From Neobacillus sp. Marseille-Q6967 (GTDB lineage: Bacteria > Bacillota > Bacilli > Bacillales > Cytobacillaceae), in assembly GCF_946151075.1 (NCBI RefSeq), contig NZ_OX267715.1, positions 2,891,881 to 2,955,880 on the forward strand: a stretch of DNA of 64,000 nucleotides, given 5' to 3'. The notes beneath the pieces are model-generated. The model saw only the letters and a list, made by a program, of their open reading frames with translations. It had not been told where the DNA came from and searched no databases. Positions 18,180-27,703 of the stretch are shown piece by piece (positions within the stretch are counted from its first letter, which is position 1; each line of letters begins with the position of its first letter). A program made the position numbers and the translations under genes.

Positions 18180-19856
18180 TTACTCAGTAATTTTAATCCA
18201 CTGGTAGCTATAATCTGGACCAAATGCATGGTGTACGAACCCGTCTACCTTTTGGTTGATCAATAGGTTAACTGAACGCTGATAAAGTGGTGCAACAGCA
18301 GCATCATCTTCTAACAAGATTTTCTCTGCATCGATAAGTGCCTGCCAGCGCTCTTCCGGCTTAGCAGATAAGTCTTCGTTAGCCGCTTTAATTAAAGCGT
18401 CAAATTCAGGATTGCTATACTTCATGTTATTTTGTTCGCCATCAGTTACCCAAAGATCCATGAATGTCATTGGGTCAGCATAGTCAGGTCCCCAACCGCC
18501 ATTTAATAAATCGTAATCAAGTTTGTTTTCGCGCTCGATACGGATGCTGAAAGGAACACTTTCAATGTTAACTTTAGCTCCTGGTAAAGTCTTTTCAAGT
18601 TGGTCTTTAATGAATGAATCAGTAGTTTTAGCTGTTTCAGTATCTTGACCTACGTAAGTAAATTCAATTTCAGATACTCCAAGTTCAGCTAAACCTTTTT
18701 CCCAATATTTCTTTGCTTCTTCTTTATCAGTTTTTTGGTATTCACCTGCGCTGTCGCGGAAGTCCTTACCATCTAAGTAAGTAAAGCCTTTAGGAACGAT
18801 ATAGTTTGCAACAACTGAACCGTTAGCTAATACATCATCAACAAGTGCTTGCTTATCAACTGCTAGAGCAATCGCTTTACGGATGTTTACATTTTGTAAT
18901 TCTGGTTTAGTTTGGTTCATCTTTAACCAGAAAACAGATGGTTCTTGGTATTGTAGTAAATCTTCAGATCCTTCATATTGAGAAAGAATTGCAGCCTGTG
19001 CAAGCTTTGGCGTAATGTCAGCTTCACCAGCAGTGAATGCATTCGCAGATGCTTGTGGATCTTTTGATACGTTAAAGTTGATTTTTTCAAGAGATACTTC
19101 TTTTGCATTCCAATAAGTTTCGTTCTTTTCAAGTACCCATTCAGTAGCCTGCGGGCCATCCCACTTAGTCATCTTGAATGGACCATTGTATAGAAGGTGC
19201 TCTGCATCCTTCGCATAGTCAGCTCCTTGTTCTTCAACAAACTTTTGGTTTTGTGGATAGAACAATGGGAATGTAATGAAAGAATCGATGTATGGAAGAG
19301 CTCTTACTAGAGTGATTTCCAATGTGTAGTCATCTAATGCTTTAATTCCTAATTCTTCGATAGGCTTTTCTTTGTTATAAACTTCAGTTGCATTTGCAAT
19401 TTTGCCCATCATGAAATATGGACCATATGGAGAAGCAGTGTCTGGATTAATAGCACGCTGCCAAGCATAAACAAAGTCGTGAGCAGTAACAGGGTCACCA
19501 TTAGACCATTTTGTATCCTGCTTTAATTTAATTGTTAACTTAGTGTTATCTTCACTGTATTCAGGCATTCCATCAGCAACACCTGGAATAACGTTTTGCT
19601 CAGGATCTAAGCGGTATAAACCTTCGTTTACAGCACCAATCATTGTAAATCCAAGTACGTCCTCAGCCATTACGCTGTCCATACCAGGGATTTCAGCTGA
19701 TTCAAGAACATTTAGTACTTGCTCAGCTGCCGGCTTATCTCCGCCTGCATTATTATCTTCTTTGCCTTCATTATTGCCACCGCCAGAACATGCTGCAAGG
19801 AACATGCTAAGAACTAGTGATAATGCTAATAGTAGTGAAAGTTTTGTTTTCTTCAC
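18180..19856 (-). CDS. oppA: oligopeptide-binding lipoprotein OppA
   Basis: A 558-residue solute-binding protein of the SBP_bac_5 family. The lipoprotein signal peptide ends in the lipobox LAAC with the lipidated Cys at 23, followed by a Gly/Asn/Glu linker to about 45. The rest is the two-lobed peptide-binding fold. It is anchored on the outer face of the membrane and captures oligopeptides, including Phr-type signalling peptides, for OppBCDF. Start is a GTG with GGAGG seven bases upstream. A TATAAT at 19904-19909 and a CodY-like site lie upstream. Confidence 0.93.
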   Translation of the reverse strand: MKKTKLSLLLALSLVLSMFLAACSGGGNNEGKEDNNAGGDKPAAEQVLNVLESAEIPGMDSVMAEDVLGFTMIGAVNEGLYRLDPEQNVIPGVADGMPEYSEDNTKLTIKLKQDTKWSNGDPVTAHDFVYAWQRAINPDTASPYGPYFMMGKIANATEVYNKEKPIEELGIKALDDYTLEITLVRALPYIDSFITFPLFYPQNQKFVEEQGADYAKDAEHLLYNGPFKMTKWDGPQATEWVLEKNETYWNAKEVSLEKINFNVSKDPQASANAFTAGEADITPKLAQAAILSQYEGSEDLLQYQEPSVFWLKMNQTKPELQNVNIRKAIALAVDKQALVDDVLANGSVVANYIVPKGFTYLDGKDFRDSAGEYQKTDKEEAKKYWEKGLAELGVSEIEFTYVGQDTETAKTTDSFIKDQLEKTLPGAKVNIESVPFSIRIERENKLDYDLLNGGWGPDYADPMTFMDLWVTDGEQNNMKYSNPEFDALIKAANEDLSAKPEERWQALIDAEKILLEDDAAVAPLYQRSVNLLINQKVDGFVHHAFGPDYSYQWIKITE

Positions 19857-19875
19857 TAGTAGACCTCCCTTTTCT

Positions 19876-19909
19876 ATTATTCTGAAAAATTACTACATTC
19901 TCTATTATA
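19876..19909 (-). promoter_or_regulatory. oppA upstream region: TATAAT and CodY-like motif
   Basis: On the minus strand TATAAT (19909-19904) lies 48 bases before the GTG. Downstream of it, ATTTTTCAGAATAAT (19890-19876) matches the CodY consensus AATTTTCWGAAAATT at 12 of 15 positions. The -35 is poor. CodY control of opp genes is known in other Firmicutes; here it is inferred. Confidence 0.4.
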
Positions 19910-20068
19910 CATAATTTTTAGTTTTTGTACATAATTTTTTATGATTTTATTTACAGATCCGAAACAATCATTACGTTAGCGTTACAAATTTCATGGTATA
20001 ATTTAGACTTACTATTTCATTTCATGTATAATCATCCTTATGAAATCAACGTTTTTGGAGGTATGAAC

Positions 20069-20425
20069 ATGAATAGCCTGTTTAAGCGGAGACTCCTGAT
20101 TTTTGCTGCCTTACAGCTATTTATCATCAGCATGTCATTCGTGTTTTATCATGGCATTTCGCTTATTAGCTATATCAATATATCTTTTTACTTATCGTCA
20201 ATCCTTCTCCTACTAGGATTGCTTTTGTACACGATCAGCTCCGGCTTTTTTGATGTATTTTCTAAATCGTTTAATTTGGTTTTTTCACGCGGCCAAGGAA
20301 AAAGGAAGTTTCATGAGGTGCCATCATTATCAGAACTTATAACCATGGACCAAAAACCATTGTTCTTTTATGGTCTGACCATTGGCTTCTTTATGATTAT
20401 CGCTCTAATCGTTTTTTATTTTTAG
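20069..20425 (+). CDS. DUF3899-like small membrane protein
   Basis: A 118-residue protein with three hydrophobic segments (about 8-28, 33-53, 96-118) and a basic loop GQGKRKFHE between the second and third. Size and topology fit the DUF3899 group often found by trpS in Bacillaceae; this is recognition by pattern, not a search. The second of two close ATGs (20069) is chosen because GGAGG is seven bases before it but only one base from the first. Function unknown. Confidence 0.6.
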   Translation: MNSLFKRRLLIFAALQLFIISMSFVFYHGISLISYINISFYLSSILLLLGLLLYTISSGFFDVFSKSFNLVFSRGQGKRKFHEVPSLSELITMDQKPLFFYGLTIGFFMIIALIVFYF

Positions 20426-20429
20426 CAAC

Positions 20430-20458
20430 TTGATTAAGATTATTCATTTCTTTATAAT
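20430..20458 (+). promoter_or_regulatory. sigma-A promoter of the trpS T-box leader
   Basis: TTGATT (20430-20435), a 17-base spacer and TATAAT (20453-20458), about 30 bases before the conserved start of the T-box. Confidence 0.7.
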
Positions 20459-20487
20459 ATACTTTGAAATGTATATAATTAGCTTAA

Positions 20488-20753
20488 AGCGATGATAAAG
20501 AGTAGTACGTATTTTCATCCGTTTTAGAGAGTTTGTGGCTGGTGAAAACAAACACGGAAAAATACCGAATGGACTTTTGAGCTTCATTCTGAACGAACGG
20601 TGTCTTTTAGTAGGAATTGACGTATCCTTGCGTTAAAAGGATTCCATTCTTCTCAAAGGTAGAGATGGAAGCTTGAGTGACTCTTTTAGAGTAATTTAGG
20701 GTGGTACCGCGAAACCATTCGTCCCTATTGTAGTGGGATGAATGGTTTTTTTT
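20488..20753 (+). ncRNA. T-box riboswitch (tRNA-Trp specific) of trpS
   Basis: The leader has the T-box sequence AGGGTGGTACCGCG at 20698-20711. It has a stem I region starting GATGATAAAGAGTAGT and a candidate specifier codon TGG at 20570-20572 in GAATGGAC. The closing terminator has arms at 20714-20725 and 20735-20746 and a T run to 20753. Uncharged tRNA-Trp would pair with the specifier and the T-box to favour the antiterminator and let trpS be transcribed. The terminator is followed by a mobile-type repeat before the coding region. Confidence 0.93.
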
Positions 20754-20936
20754 GGCTATGTTAAAGTTCATTGTTGGTTTACAACTTAGTTGAATGGAGC
20801 GGAAGGCGCGAGACTCCTGCGGGAGTACGGAGCAGGGGAGACCCCGCAGGCGCTTCAGCGCCGAGGAGGCTCCCCGAAACGCCCGCGGAAAGCGAAGCGC
20901 CTGGAGCGTAATTCAACAGACAAGTTTAACAAGGCC
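20754..20936 (+). repeat. 183-bp GC-rich repeat element with GGCTATGTTAAA termini (long form)
   Basis: The ends are inverted: GGCTATGTTAAA at left and GTTTAACAAGGCC at right. The interior holds GGAGCGGAAGGCGCGAGACT and several GC-rich palindromes. The same ends and the GGAGCGGAA core recur at 35142-35220 in a short form. It occupies nearly all the space between the T-box terminator and the trpS ribosome site, so it is transcribed as part of the trpS leader. Confidence 0.8.
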
Positions 20937-20969
20937 TTTTATAAATAAAAATTTTAGGAGGAAGAAAGA

Positions 20970-21959
20970 ATGAAAACAATATTCTCTGGAATTCAGCCGA
21001 GTGGAACCATAACCCTTGGCAACTATATCGGTGCAATGAAACAGTTTGTTGAGTTACAAAACGAGTATAATTGTTACTTTTGTATCGTTGACCAGCATGC
21101 TATAACCGTGCCGCAGGATCGATTAGAGCTTCGGAAAAATATCAGAAGCCTTGCTGCCTTGTATATTGCAGTTGGGATTGACCCTGAAAAAGCTACATTA
21201 TTTATTCAATCAGAGGTCCCGGCTCATGCGCAGGCAGGCTGGTTGATGCAATGCATTGCCTATATTGGAGAATTAGAAAGAATGACTCAGTTTAAAGATA
21301 AATCGGCTGGTAAAGAGGCTGTTTCTGCAAGTCTGCTAACATACCCGCCATTAATGGCTGCAGATATTCTATTATATAACACGGATCTCGTTCCTGTAGG
21401 GGAAGACCAAAAGCAACATATGGAGCTTACTCGGGATTTAGCTGAAAGATTTAATAAAAAATATGGAGATATTTTAACGATTCCTGATATTCGTTTACCG
21501 AAAGTCGGCGCCAGGATAATGTCCTTGCAGGAGCCTACTAAAAAGATGAGTAAATCTGACCCAAATAAAAAGGCCAGCATCACTCCATTAGATGATTTAA
21601 AACAAATAGAGAAAAAAATTAAGAGTGCCGTGACTGATTCCGAGGGCATTGTTAAATACGATAAAGAGAATAAGCCTGGAATCTCAAATTTACTATCTAT
21701 CTATTCAATCCTTGGAGATAAAACCATTCCTGAACTTGAGGAAATGTACAATGGAAAAGGCTATGGTGATTTTAAAGGAGATTTAGCCGAGGTTGTTTCG
21801 GGTGTCTTTAAGCCAATTCAAGAAAAATATTATAACTTAATGGAATCAAGTGAACTTGATGATATTTTAGACCGTGGTGCAGAGAAGGCAAACTCGGTTG
21901 CTAGTAAAACCCTAAAGAAAATGGAAAATGCTATGGGTTTAGGCAGAAAACGCAAGTGA
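20970..21959 (+). CDS. trpS: tryptophanyl-tRNA synthetase TrpS
   Basis: A 329-residue class I aminoacyl-tRNA synthetase that charges tRNA-Trp. The HIGH-equivalent is TLGN (15-18), preceded by GIQPSG. The second signature is KMSKS at 192-196, followed by DPN. Length and motifs are those of the Bacillus enzyme. AGGAGG precedes the ATG. Expression is controlled by the T-box just upstream. Confidence 0.97.
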   Translation: MKTIFSGIQPSGTITLGNYIGAMKQFVELQNEYNCYFCIVDQHAITVPQDRLELRKNIRSLAALYIAVGIDPEKATLFIQSEVPAHAQAGWLMQCIAYIGELERMTQFKDKSAGKEAVSASLLTYPPLMAADILLYNTDLVPVGEDQKQHMELTRDLAERFNKKYGDILTIPDIRLPKVGARIMSLQEPTKKMSKSDPNKKASITPLDDLKQIEKKIKSAVTDSEGIVKYDKENKPGISNLLSIYSILGDKTIPELEEMYNGKGYGDFKGDLAEVVSGVFKPIQEKYYNLMESSELDDILDRGAEKANSVASKTLKKMENAMGLGRKRK

Positions 21960-21961
21960 TT

Positions 21962-22002
21962 AAAAAAATGCCCCGAAGCAAAGGCTTTCGGGGCATTTTT
22001 TT
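21962..22002. terminator. bidirectional terminator between trpS and yjbA
   Basis: AAAAAAATGCCCCGAA pairs with TTCGGGGCATTTTTTT. It overlaps the yjbA stop codon and serves both converging genes. Confidence 0.9.
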
Positions 22003-22747
22003 AATTTACTTTTGGACCATGTTCCATCTCCCATAGTTTTTCAAAAAATGGCTGTCCTTTGATTAAATTTTCACAAAATGTTTCATGCCGTTTAGACCAT
22101 CCATATTTGGTCTCCTCAAATAACTGCTGCCAGGCATTTTCAAAGTTCAATTCTTGTATTTCTTCGTAACGTTCGGGACACCATTCTGTAAACCAATACC
22201 GGATTTCTGCCTCATTACTTGATGTATGTAGTTGATCGAGTGCCATAAATAATAATTGTTTTAACTGTCTTTCTTTTCTTGTTAAGCCTGTCATTAACTC
22301 CGGCTCAGGTGATAAAATATGAAAGTCTTTGTTGTCACTGTTTTGTTGAAATTGATACTCTTTTGCTTCATGAGTTGCAATCATTTCATATACCAGCTGT
22401 TCTTGCCTTGGAATTAACCTGCTTTTTCTAATCGGAATCGAATATCCAATCGTATCCACTGCAAGGATTCCAACCCCATCGGTCACCACAAAACAATATT
22501 CAAGCTGGACTCTCTCATGATTTTTTCTTAAATATGCTTTTTGATAAATATCATCCAAAAGCTGCTGTGGCAGTTCCGACAAATCATTCTCAATATAGCT
22601 AAAGAGAATCGGTTCAACTTTCAAAAGTGGTACTTGGTCTAGTAATTCTACACCATCGTCTTTTCTCCATTCATGAAAGTGGCAAACATTATATCCGTTT
22701 TCTTCACCCTCAAACCAATTTACCCAAACATCATGAAGATACAACAT
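22001..22747 (-). CDS. yjbA: UPF0736 protein YjbA, function unknown
   Basis: A 248-residue soluble protein, rich in aromatic and acidic residues, recognised as YjbA (DUF3603/UPF0736) by its N-terminus MLYLHDVWVNWFEGEENGYN and its position beside trpS. No catalytic motif, signal or membrane segment is apparent. It is transcribed convergently with trpS and tandem with the app operon end. In B. subtilis yjbA is also the trpS neighbour. Confidence 0.85.
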   Translation of the reverse strand: MLYLHDVWVNWFEGEENGYNVCHFHEWRKDDGVELLDQVPLLKVEPILFSYIENDLSELPQQLLDDIYQKAYLRKNHERVQLEYCFVVTDGVGILAVDTIGYSIPIRKSRLIPRQEQLVYEMIATHEAKEYQFQQNSDNKDFHILSPEPELMTGLTRKERQLKQLLFMALDQLHTSSNEAEIRYWFTEWCPERYEEIQELNFENAWQQLFEETKYGWSKRHETFCENLIKGQPFFEKLWEMEHGPKVN

Positions 22748-22860
22748 ATTGTATAACCCCTCACTTCAAGTAACTGTTTGTCAATCAGTATGGGCAGACC
22801 TAAGTTAATTTATTCCTTAATATATATTTTACTCCAAATCAGGAAAGCAGCGGCTTCATA

Positions 22861-22894
22861 AAAAAAATCTACCATGTTTTAATGGTAGATTTTT
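22861..22894 (-). terminator. terminator of the app operon
   Basis: AATCTACCAT / ATGGTAGATT stem with a T7 tail on the minus strand, directly after the appC stop codon. Confidence 0.85.
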
Positions 22895-23807
22895 ATCGTC
22901 TTGATTTTGGATTTAATGCGTCCTTTATTCCTTCACCAATAAAATTGATTGATAAAATGGTTAAAGTAATAATTAGTGCAGGAGGTACCCAAATCCAGAG
23001 TTTAAATTGAAGCACATCAGGTTCTCTAGCTGAATTCAACATATTTCCCCAACTAGGTATCTCTTGGGGAACTCCAAATCCAAGAAAACTTAAGGCTGAT
23101 TCAATTACAATCATTGTAGCAAATGTAATGGTAGCCTGGACAATAATCGTTGAAAGAACATTCGGCAGCAGGTGTTTAACAATTACCTTAGCCGGTGAAC
23201 AGCCTATGGATATAGCTGCTATAATATATTCATTTTCCTTTTCAGATAGAATTTTGCTTCGTACTATCCGGGCTATTCCACCCCAGCTTAGCAAACTAAT
23301 TACACCAATTAACACCCAAACTCCCGAAACAATACCAAAGAGAATCGCATTGATTACAATTACAAATACAAGAAAAGGAAAGTTTAATACAAAGTCAGTA
23401 AATCTCATTAATATATTGTCGACTGTACCCCCGAAATATCCCGCAATTGAACCAACAATCGTGCCAAGCAATATAACAAAAACGGTACAAGATATTCCTA
23501 CTAATAAAGAAATTCGTCCACCATACAATAATCTTGTAAAAACATCCCGGCCGCTTTTATCTGTTCCAAGCCAATGATCCCCGGATGGTTTTAGTCCCAT
23601 CTCACCGATATTAATCCTAGTAACATCAGCGGTTGTAATATATGGTGCAAGTACAGATAAGATTGCTACAATTAATAGAAAGACGAGGCTAGTCATTGCC
23701 AATTTGTTCTTTAAAAACTTCCTGCGTGCCATTGCCCAAGGTGACAGGCTCTTTTTGGGAGGCGATGTGATTATTTTTGAATCCTTTTGAGTTATAATTT
23801 CCATCAT
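22893..23807 (-). CDS. appC: oligopeptide ABC transporter permease AppC
   Basis: A 304-residue BPD-type permease. An N-terminal membrane segment (about 35-55) is followed by GxxxxGTDKSGRDVFTRLLYG and the transmembrane domain with ENEYIIAAISIGCS near 195. ATG at 23807 is used because GGGGGAG precedes it; 20 further in-frame upstream codons lie across the ribosome site. It is the last gene of appDFABC and forms the channel with AppB. Confidence 0.9.
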   Translation of the reverse strand: MMEIITQKDSKIITSPPKKSLSPWAMARRKFLKNKLAMTSLVFLLIVAILSVLAPYITTADVTRINIGEMGLKPSGDHWLGTDKSGRDVFTRLLYGGRISLLVGISCTVFVILLGTIVGSIAGYFGGTVDNILMRFTDFVLNFPFLVFVIVINAILFGIVSGVWVLIGVISLLSWGGIARIVRSKILSEKENEYIIAAISIGCSPAKVIVKHLLPNVLSTIIVQATITFATMIVIESALSFLGFGVPQEIPSWGNMLNSAREPDVLQFKLWIWVPPALIITLTILSINFIGEGIKDALNPKSRR

Positions 23808-23817
23808 TTTCTCCCCC

Positions 23818-24783
23818 TTAATCCAGCCTGATTCTCGGATCAACAACACCGTATAATAAATCTGCAACTAAGTTGCCTACCAGTGTCATGAATGAGAAAA
23901 ACATGGTTAAAGTCATTAAAACAGGATAATCTCTTGTACCAACAGAATCTAAGAATAGTTGTCCAATTCCTGGATACGTAAAAATTGTTTCGGTAATAAT
24001 AGCACCGCTAATTATCGCAACGATATCAAAACCTAAGAAGGTAATAAGCGGTATAATGGAATTTCTTAAAATATGAACATTATAGATTTTTCTTTCGGAT
24101 GTACCTTTTGCTCTTGCCGTACGTACATAATCTTTCCGGCTGTTCTCGATAATATCGTTACGTAAAAACTGGGTATAACTTGCAGTACTTAATAAGCCCA
24201 GAACAATTGCCGGTAAAAAAACATGGTGAAGACGGCTTAACCACCACTGTATTGTTCCATCTTCAACTTGAATATCCACTGACCCATTAGAAGGGAACCA
24301 TCCCAAAGTAAATGAAAAGAAATAGATAGCAAAAACCCCAGCAATAAATGACGGTATAGCTAATCCAATATAATTTAATCCCCCTATTACATTGTCAGCT
24401 ATCGTGTATGGCTTACGTCCTGCAAATGTCCCCATTAAAAATGCAAGAACATATGTAATTAATATAGAAGTAAAGCCTAATAACAGAGTATTTGGGATTT
24501 TTTCCATAATGACATCTGCTACTGGGACTTTAAATCGTGTTGATTTTCCAAAATCTCCTTCAAGGAAATTACTAACCCAGCGAAAATACTGCTGTGGTAA
24601 TGGGTCATTATATCCCAATTTTTCACGCATTTCGGCAATATATTCTGGACTTGTATTCCTTGGGTCGATTTCTCCACTGATACCATCCCCCGGCATTAAT
24701 TTTGCAAGGGTAAACACTACAATGGAGATAAGGAGTAACATTGGAATCATCCCCAATATTCTTCTTAATGCATACTTCAACAT
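23818..24783 (-). CDS. appB: oligopeptide ABC transporter permease AppB
   Basis: A 321-residue permease starting MLKYALRRILGMIPMLLLIS. It has the OppB-type N-terminal helix and a BPD domain with RKDYVRTARAKGTSERK near 215. The second ATG (24783) is preferred: AAGGAG is seven bases before it and only one before the ATG two codons upstream. It follows appA after 181 bp that contain a strong hairpin. Confidence 0.9.
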   Translation of the reverse strand: MLKYALRRILGMIPMLLLISIVVFTLAKLMPGDGISGEIDPRNTSPEYIAEMREKLGYNDPLPQQYFRWVSNFLEGDFGKSTRFKVPVADVIMEKIPNTLLLGFTSILITYVLAFLMGTFAGRKPYTIADNVIGGLNYIGLAIPSFIAGVFAIYFFSFTLGWFPSNGSVDIQVEDGTIQWWLSRLHHVFLPAIVLGLLSTASYTQFLRNDIIENSRKDYVRTARAKGTSERKIYNVHILRNSIIPLITFLGFDIVAIISGAIITETIFTYPGIGQLFLDSVGTRDYPVLMTLTMFFSFMTLVGNLVADLLYGVVDPRIRLD

Positions 24784-24816
24784 GTGCATTCTCCTTATCT
24801 ATAAGCTATTGTACAA

Positions 24817-24860
24817 CTTATGTTTTTCCCATCTTGCGTTCAAATGGGAGGAAACATAAG
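24817..24860 (-). other. hairpin between appA and appB without T tract
   Basis: CTTATGTTT..CCCAT pairs with ATGGG..AAACATAAG on the minus strand. No U tract follows, so it is more likely an RNA-stabilising or processing hairpin at the appA 3' end than a terminator. Confidence 0.55.
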
Positions 24861-24964
24861 AAGAATCTTCCTTCTAAGTCTCCATCCCATTTGAATTCAC
24901 CAAGATTTAGTTTTCAAGCTGCTTAATTCATTACAATAGCCTAATGCATGTTAGTCTGCTGATA

Positions 24965-26680
24965 TTACTGTTTGATCCACCATTCATTTGGACGGTTAGA
25001 ACCAGACACGTCAAATTTAACACCTTGTACACGTTTGCTTACAGCTTTTGTTTCTTCAAGTTCGGCAATTGGAAGGATTGGAAGTTCTTCCATGAAATGC
25101 TTCTGCCATTCGATATAAATGTCTTTACGTTTTTCTTGGTCTGTACCAACAACACTCATATCAATTGCTTGGTCAAGAAGCTTATCGCTCTCTTCACTTA
25201 CCCAGCGAGGGTAGTTCCATAGAGCATCAGATCTCCATAGCGGCGATGGATCTGGGTCAGAACCAGTTGACCAGCCACCGAAGAATACTTCCATAGACGT
25301 GTCAGCTTTTTCAAGCATGTCATAGTAAAGGTTTGCATCTGTCATTGTTAGTGTTGATTTTAAACCAACTTCTTCCCAATATTGAGTTAATGCTTTTGCA
25401 CGCGCTTCAAAAGTTGGGTTTGATGTAGCGTAGTGTGCAAAGTTAACAACGAATTCCTTACCGTTTGGATCCTCACGGAAGCCATCGCCATCCACATCTT
25501 TATAACCAGCTTCATCTAACAATTCCTCAGCTTTTTTAGGGTCATACTTGTATTGCTCTAATTCATCATTTGGAGCAGCAATCCAGTGATTTGTAGGAAT
25601 TGGACGGTTAACAGGTTTACCTACACCATAGAAGAATGCCTGAACCCACTCTTCACGGTTGATTGCATAGAACATCGCTTCACGAAGCTTTTTGTCTGCA
25701 TATTTCTTTTCATTCATGATGTTTTTGCTGCCATCCCATGTACCTAAGCGGAATCCTACATAGTAGTAGCTAACACCAGGGTATTGAATAGCTTCTACAT
25801 TATCGAGCGCTTTCACTTCATTGATAATGCTTGGGTGGAAGGTAGTCATATCAAGAGTACCATTCTTAAGTTCTCCGACTGTTAAAGTTGGGTCAATAAC
25901 TTTTAGGATAACTTTTTCAATGTGCGGCTTACCGCCAAAATAGTCATCAAAGCGTTCCATTTCTACTGATTCACCTGGAACCACTTTTGTTACTTTAAAT
26001 GGTCCTAAACCTACTGGCTTAGTTCGAACTTGTTCAGAAGCCATCATATCTTTTACTGACATACCTTCGAATTCCTTACGAGACATAGCGTATGTCCATA
26101 GGTTTTCTAAGTTATTTACACGAGCTTTGTCAAAAGTGATTTGGATATTATAGTCATCAACGATTTTGATGCCGGAGATTGTATCCGCTTTTCCTTCTTT
26201 ATAAGCAGGAACCCCTTCAATGTTTTGAACGTTCGCATAACGTGGACCTTCATAATCCTTGTCCGCTAATACTTTCAAAGCAAATTCCCAGTCCTCAACC
26301 GTTAACTCTTCACCGTTGTGCCATTTAACACCTTGTTTAATAGTGAAGTCATAAACTTTATTGTCTTCTGTTTTCCAAGAAGCAATATGCGGCTGCGGCT
26401 GTAGTTTTTCATCAAAGTCGATTAAATTTTCATCAAAGAAATCAATTACTTCAGCATCAGTAGCATTTCCGTAGAAATTGATGTTAAATAAGCCTTCTGG
26501 AGATGAATCTAGTGAGTATACCAGAGTACCGCCATCCTGCGGTTCGCCGGAAGTTTCACCTGTAGTGCCTTCATTCTCTTCCTTCGTACCTGCTTTTTCT
26601 CCACCTCCGCTGCATGCAGCTAAAAATGCTGATAAAACAAGCATTAAGGCTGCCAGCCAGAGCATACTTCTTTTCTTCAT
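24965..26680 (-). CDS. appA: oligopeptide-binding lipoprotein AppA
   Basis: A 571-residue SBP_bac_5 peptide-binding lipoprotein. The signal peptide ends LAAC with the lipidated Cys at 23, followed by a Gly/Glu/Thr-rich linker. It is intact here, whereas the laboratory B. subtilis 168 appA is frameshifted. It is presumed to bind longer oligopeptides and deliver them to AppBC. It lies 33 bp after appF in the order appD-appF-appA-appB-appC. Confidence 0.92.
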   Translation of the reverse strand: MKKRSMLWLAALMLVLSAFLAACSGGGEKAGTKEENEGTTGETSGEPQDGGTLVYSLDSSPEGLFNINFYGNATDAEVIDFFDENLIDFDEKLQPQPHIASWKTEDNKVYDFTIKQGVKWHNGEELTVEDWEFALKVLADKDYEGPRYANVQNIEGVPAYKEGKADTISGIKIVDDYNIQITFDKARVNNLENLWTYAMSRKEFEGMSVKDMMASEQVRTKPVGLGPFKVTKVVPGESVEMERFDDYFGGKPHIEKVILKVIDPTLTVGELKNGTLDMTTFHPSIINEVKALDNVEAIQYPGVSYYYVGFRLGTWDGSKNIMNEKKYADKKLREAMFYAINREEWVQAFFYGVGKPVNRPIPTNHWIAAPNDELEQYKYDPKKAEELLDEAGYKDVDGDGFREDPNGKEFVVNFAHYATSNPTFEARAKALTQYWEEVGLKSTLTMTDANLYYDMLEKADTSMEVFFGGWSTGSDPDPSPLWRSDALWNYPRWVSEESDKLLDQAIDMSVVGTDQEKRKDIYIEWQKHFMEELPILPIAELEETKAVSKRVQGVKFDVSGSNRPNEWWIKQ

Positions 26681-26713
26681 TTGTTTCCCCCCTAAGGAAT
26701 TTTATTTGTTTTT

Positions 26714-27703
26714 TTAATAAAGGTGGCAAGCAACTCGATGAGAGGGCTTCACCTCCTTTAAAACAGGCTTTACTTTAGAACATTCATCTGTTGCCATTGG
26801 ACAGCGTGGATGAAAAGGACATCCGGATGGCGGATTTAAAGGACTCGGCACATCCCCTTTGAGGATGATCCGCTCCTTCTTTTTTCGTGGATCTGGGGAA
26901 GGAATGGCTGAAATTAACGCTTGCGTATATGGATGTAAAGGTTCAGCGTAAAGACTATCTTTGTCAGCAATCTCTACCATATTCCCTAAATACATAACTC
27001 CGATACGGTCACTCATATGCTTAACAACACTTAAATCGTGTGCGATAAAAAGAAACGTCAAATCGAATTCTGTCTGTAGATCTTTTAAGAGGTTTAATAC
27101 TTGAGATTGTACGGAAACATCTAGAGCAGACACGGGTTCATCTGCGATTATTAATTTGGGTTTTAATGCTAAAGCACGTGCAATACCGATTCTCTGCCGC
27201 TGGCCGCCAGAAAATTCATGAGCATATTTATAATAGGCATCTTCCGGCAGTCCCACTTTATCAAGTAAATCCATTACTTCTTTTTTGAGCTGTTCCTTAC
27301 TCTTTTTTTCATAATTGTAGATAGGCTCGGCTATAATGTCGCCGACCATCTGCATAGGATTTAGTGATGCATACGGATCTTGAAAGACCATTTGTAAATC
27401 TTTGCGAATCTCGCGAAGTGATTTTCCTGTCACTTTCGTAATATCTTTTCCATCAAAAATAATCTGACCTTGAGTAGGTTTTAATAGACGTAGAATGGTT
27501 CTTCCTGCTGTTGATTTGCCACAGCCAGATTCTCCTACTAACCCAAGAGTTTCACCTTTTTTTATTTCGAAGGAGATATTATCAACTGCCTTTACATTTC
27601 CGACAGTCCGCCTAAAAAATCCGCCCTTAACAGGATAATAGGTTTTTAGATTTTTTATTTCAAGCAAATTATCTAATTTAGTATGTACCATTTGCTTACT
27701 CAT
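26714..27703 (-). CDS. appF: oligopeptide ABC transporter ATPase AppF
   Basis: A 329-residue ABC ATPase with Walker A GESGCGKS near 57-64, signature SGGQRQRIGIA and Walker B KLIIADEPVSALD. The C-terminal cysteine-rich extension has GCPFHPRCP and a later Cys, the pattern that binds an Fe-S cluster in this subfamily. Its start overlaps the appD stop by four bases. Confidence 0.92.
   Translation of the reverse strand: MSKQMVHTKLDNLLEIKNLKTYYPVKGGFFRRTVGNVKAVDNISFEIKKGETLGLVGESGCGKSTAGRTILRLLKPTQGQIIFDGKDITKVTGKSLREIRKDLQMVFQDPYASLNPMQMVGDIIAEPIYNYEKKSKEQLKKEVMDLLDKVGLPEDAYYKYAHEFSGGQRQRIGIARALALKPKLIIADEPVSALDVSVQSQVLNLLKDLQTEFDLTFLFIAHDLSVVKHMSDRIGVMYLGNMVEIADKDSLYAEPLHPYTQALISAIPSPDPRKKKERIILKGDVPSPLNPPSGCPFHPRCPMATDECSKVKPVLKEVKPSHRVACHLY

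Noticed and set aside
20464..20479. TTGAAA and TATAAT near the T-box as a promoter
   Set aside because: They are only four bases apart; TTGATT-N17-TATAAT at 20430-20458 is the proper pair.
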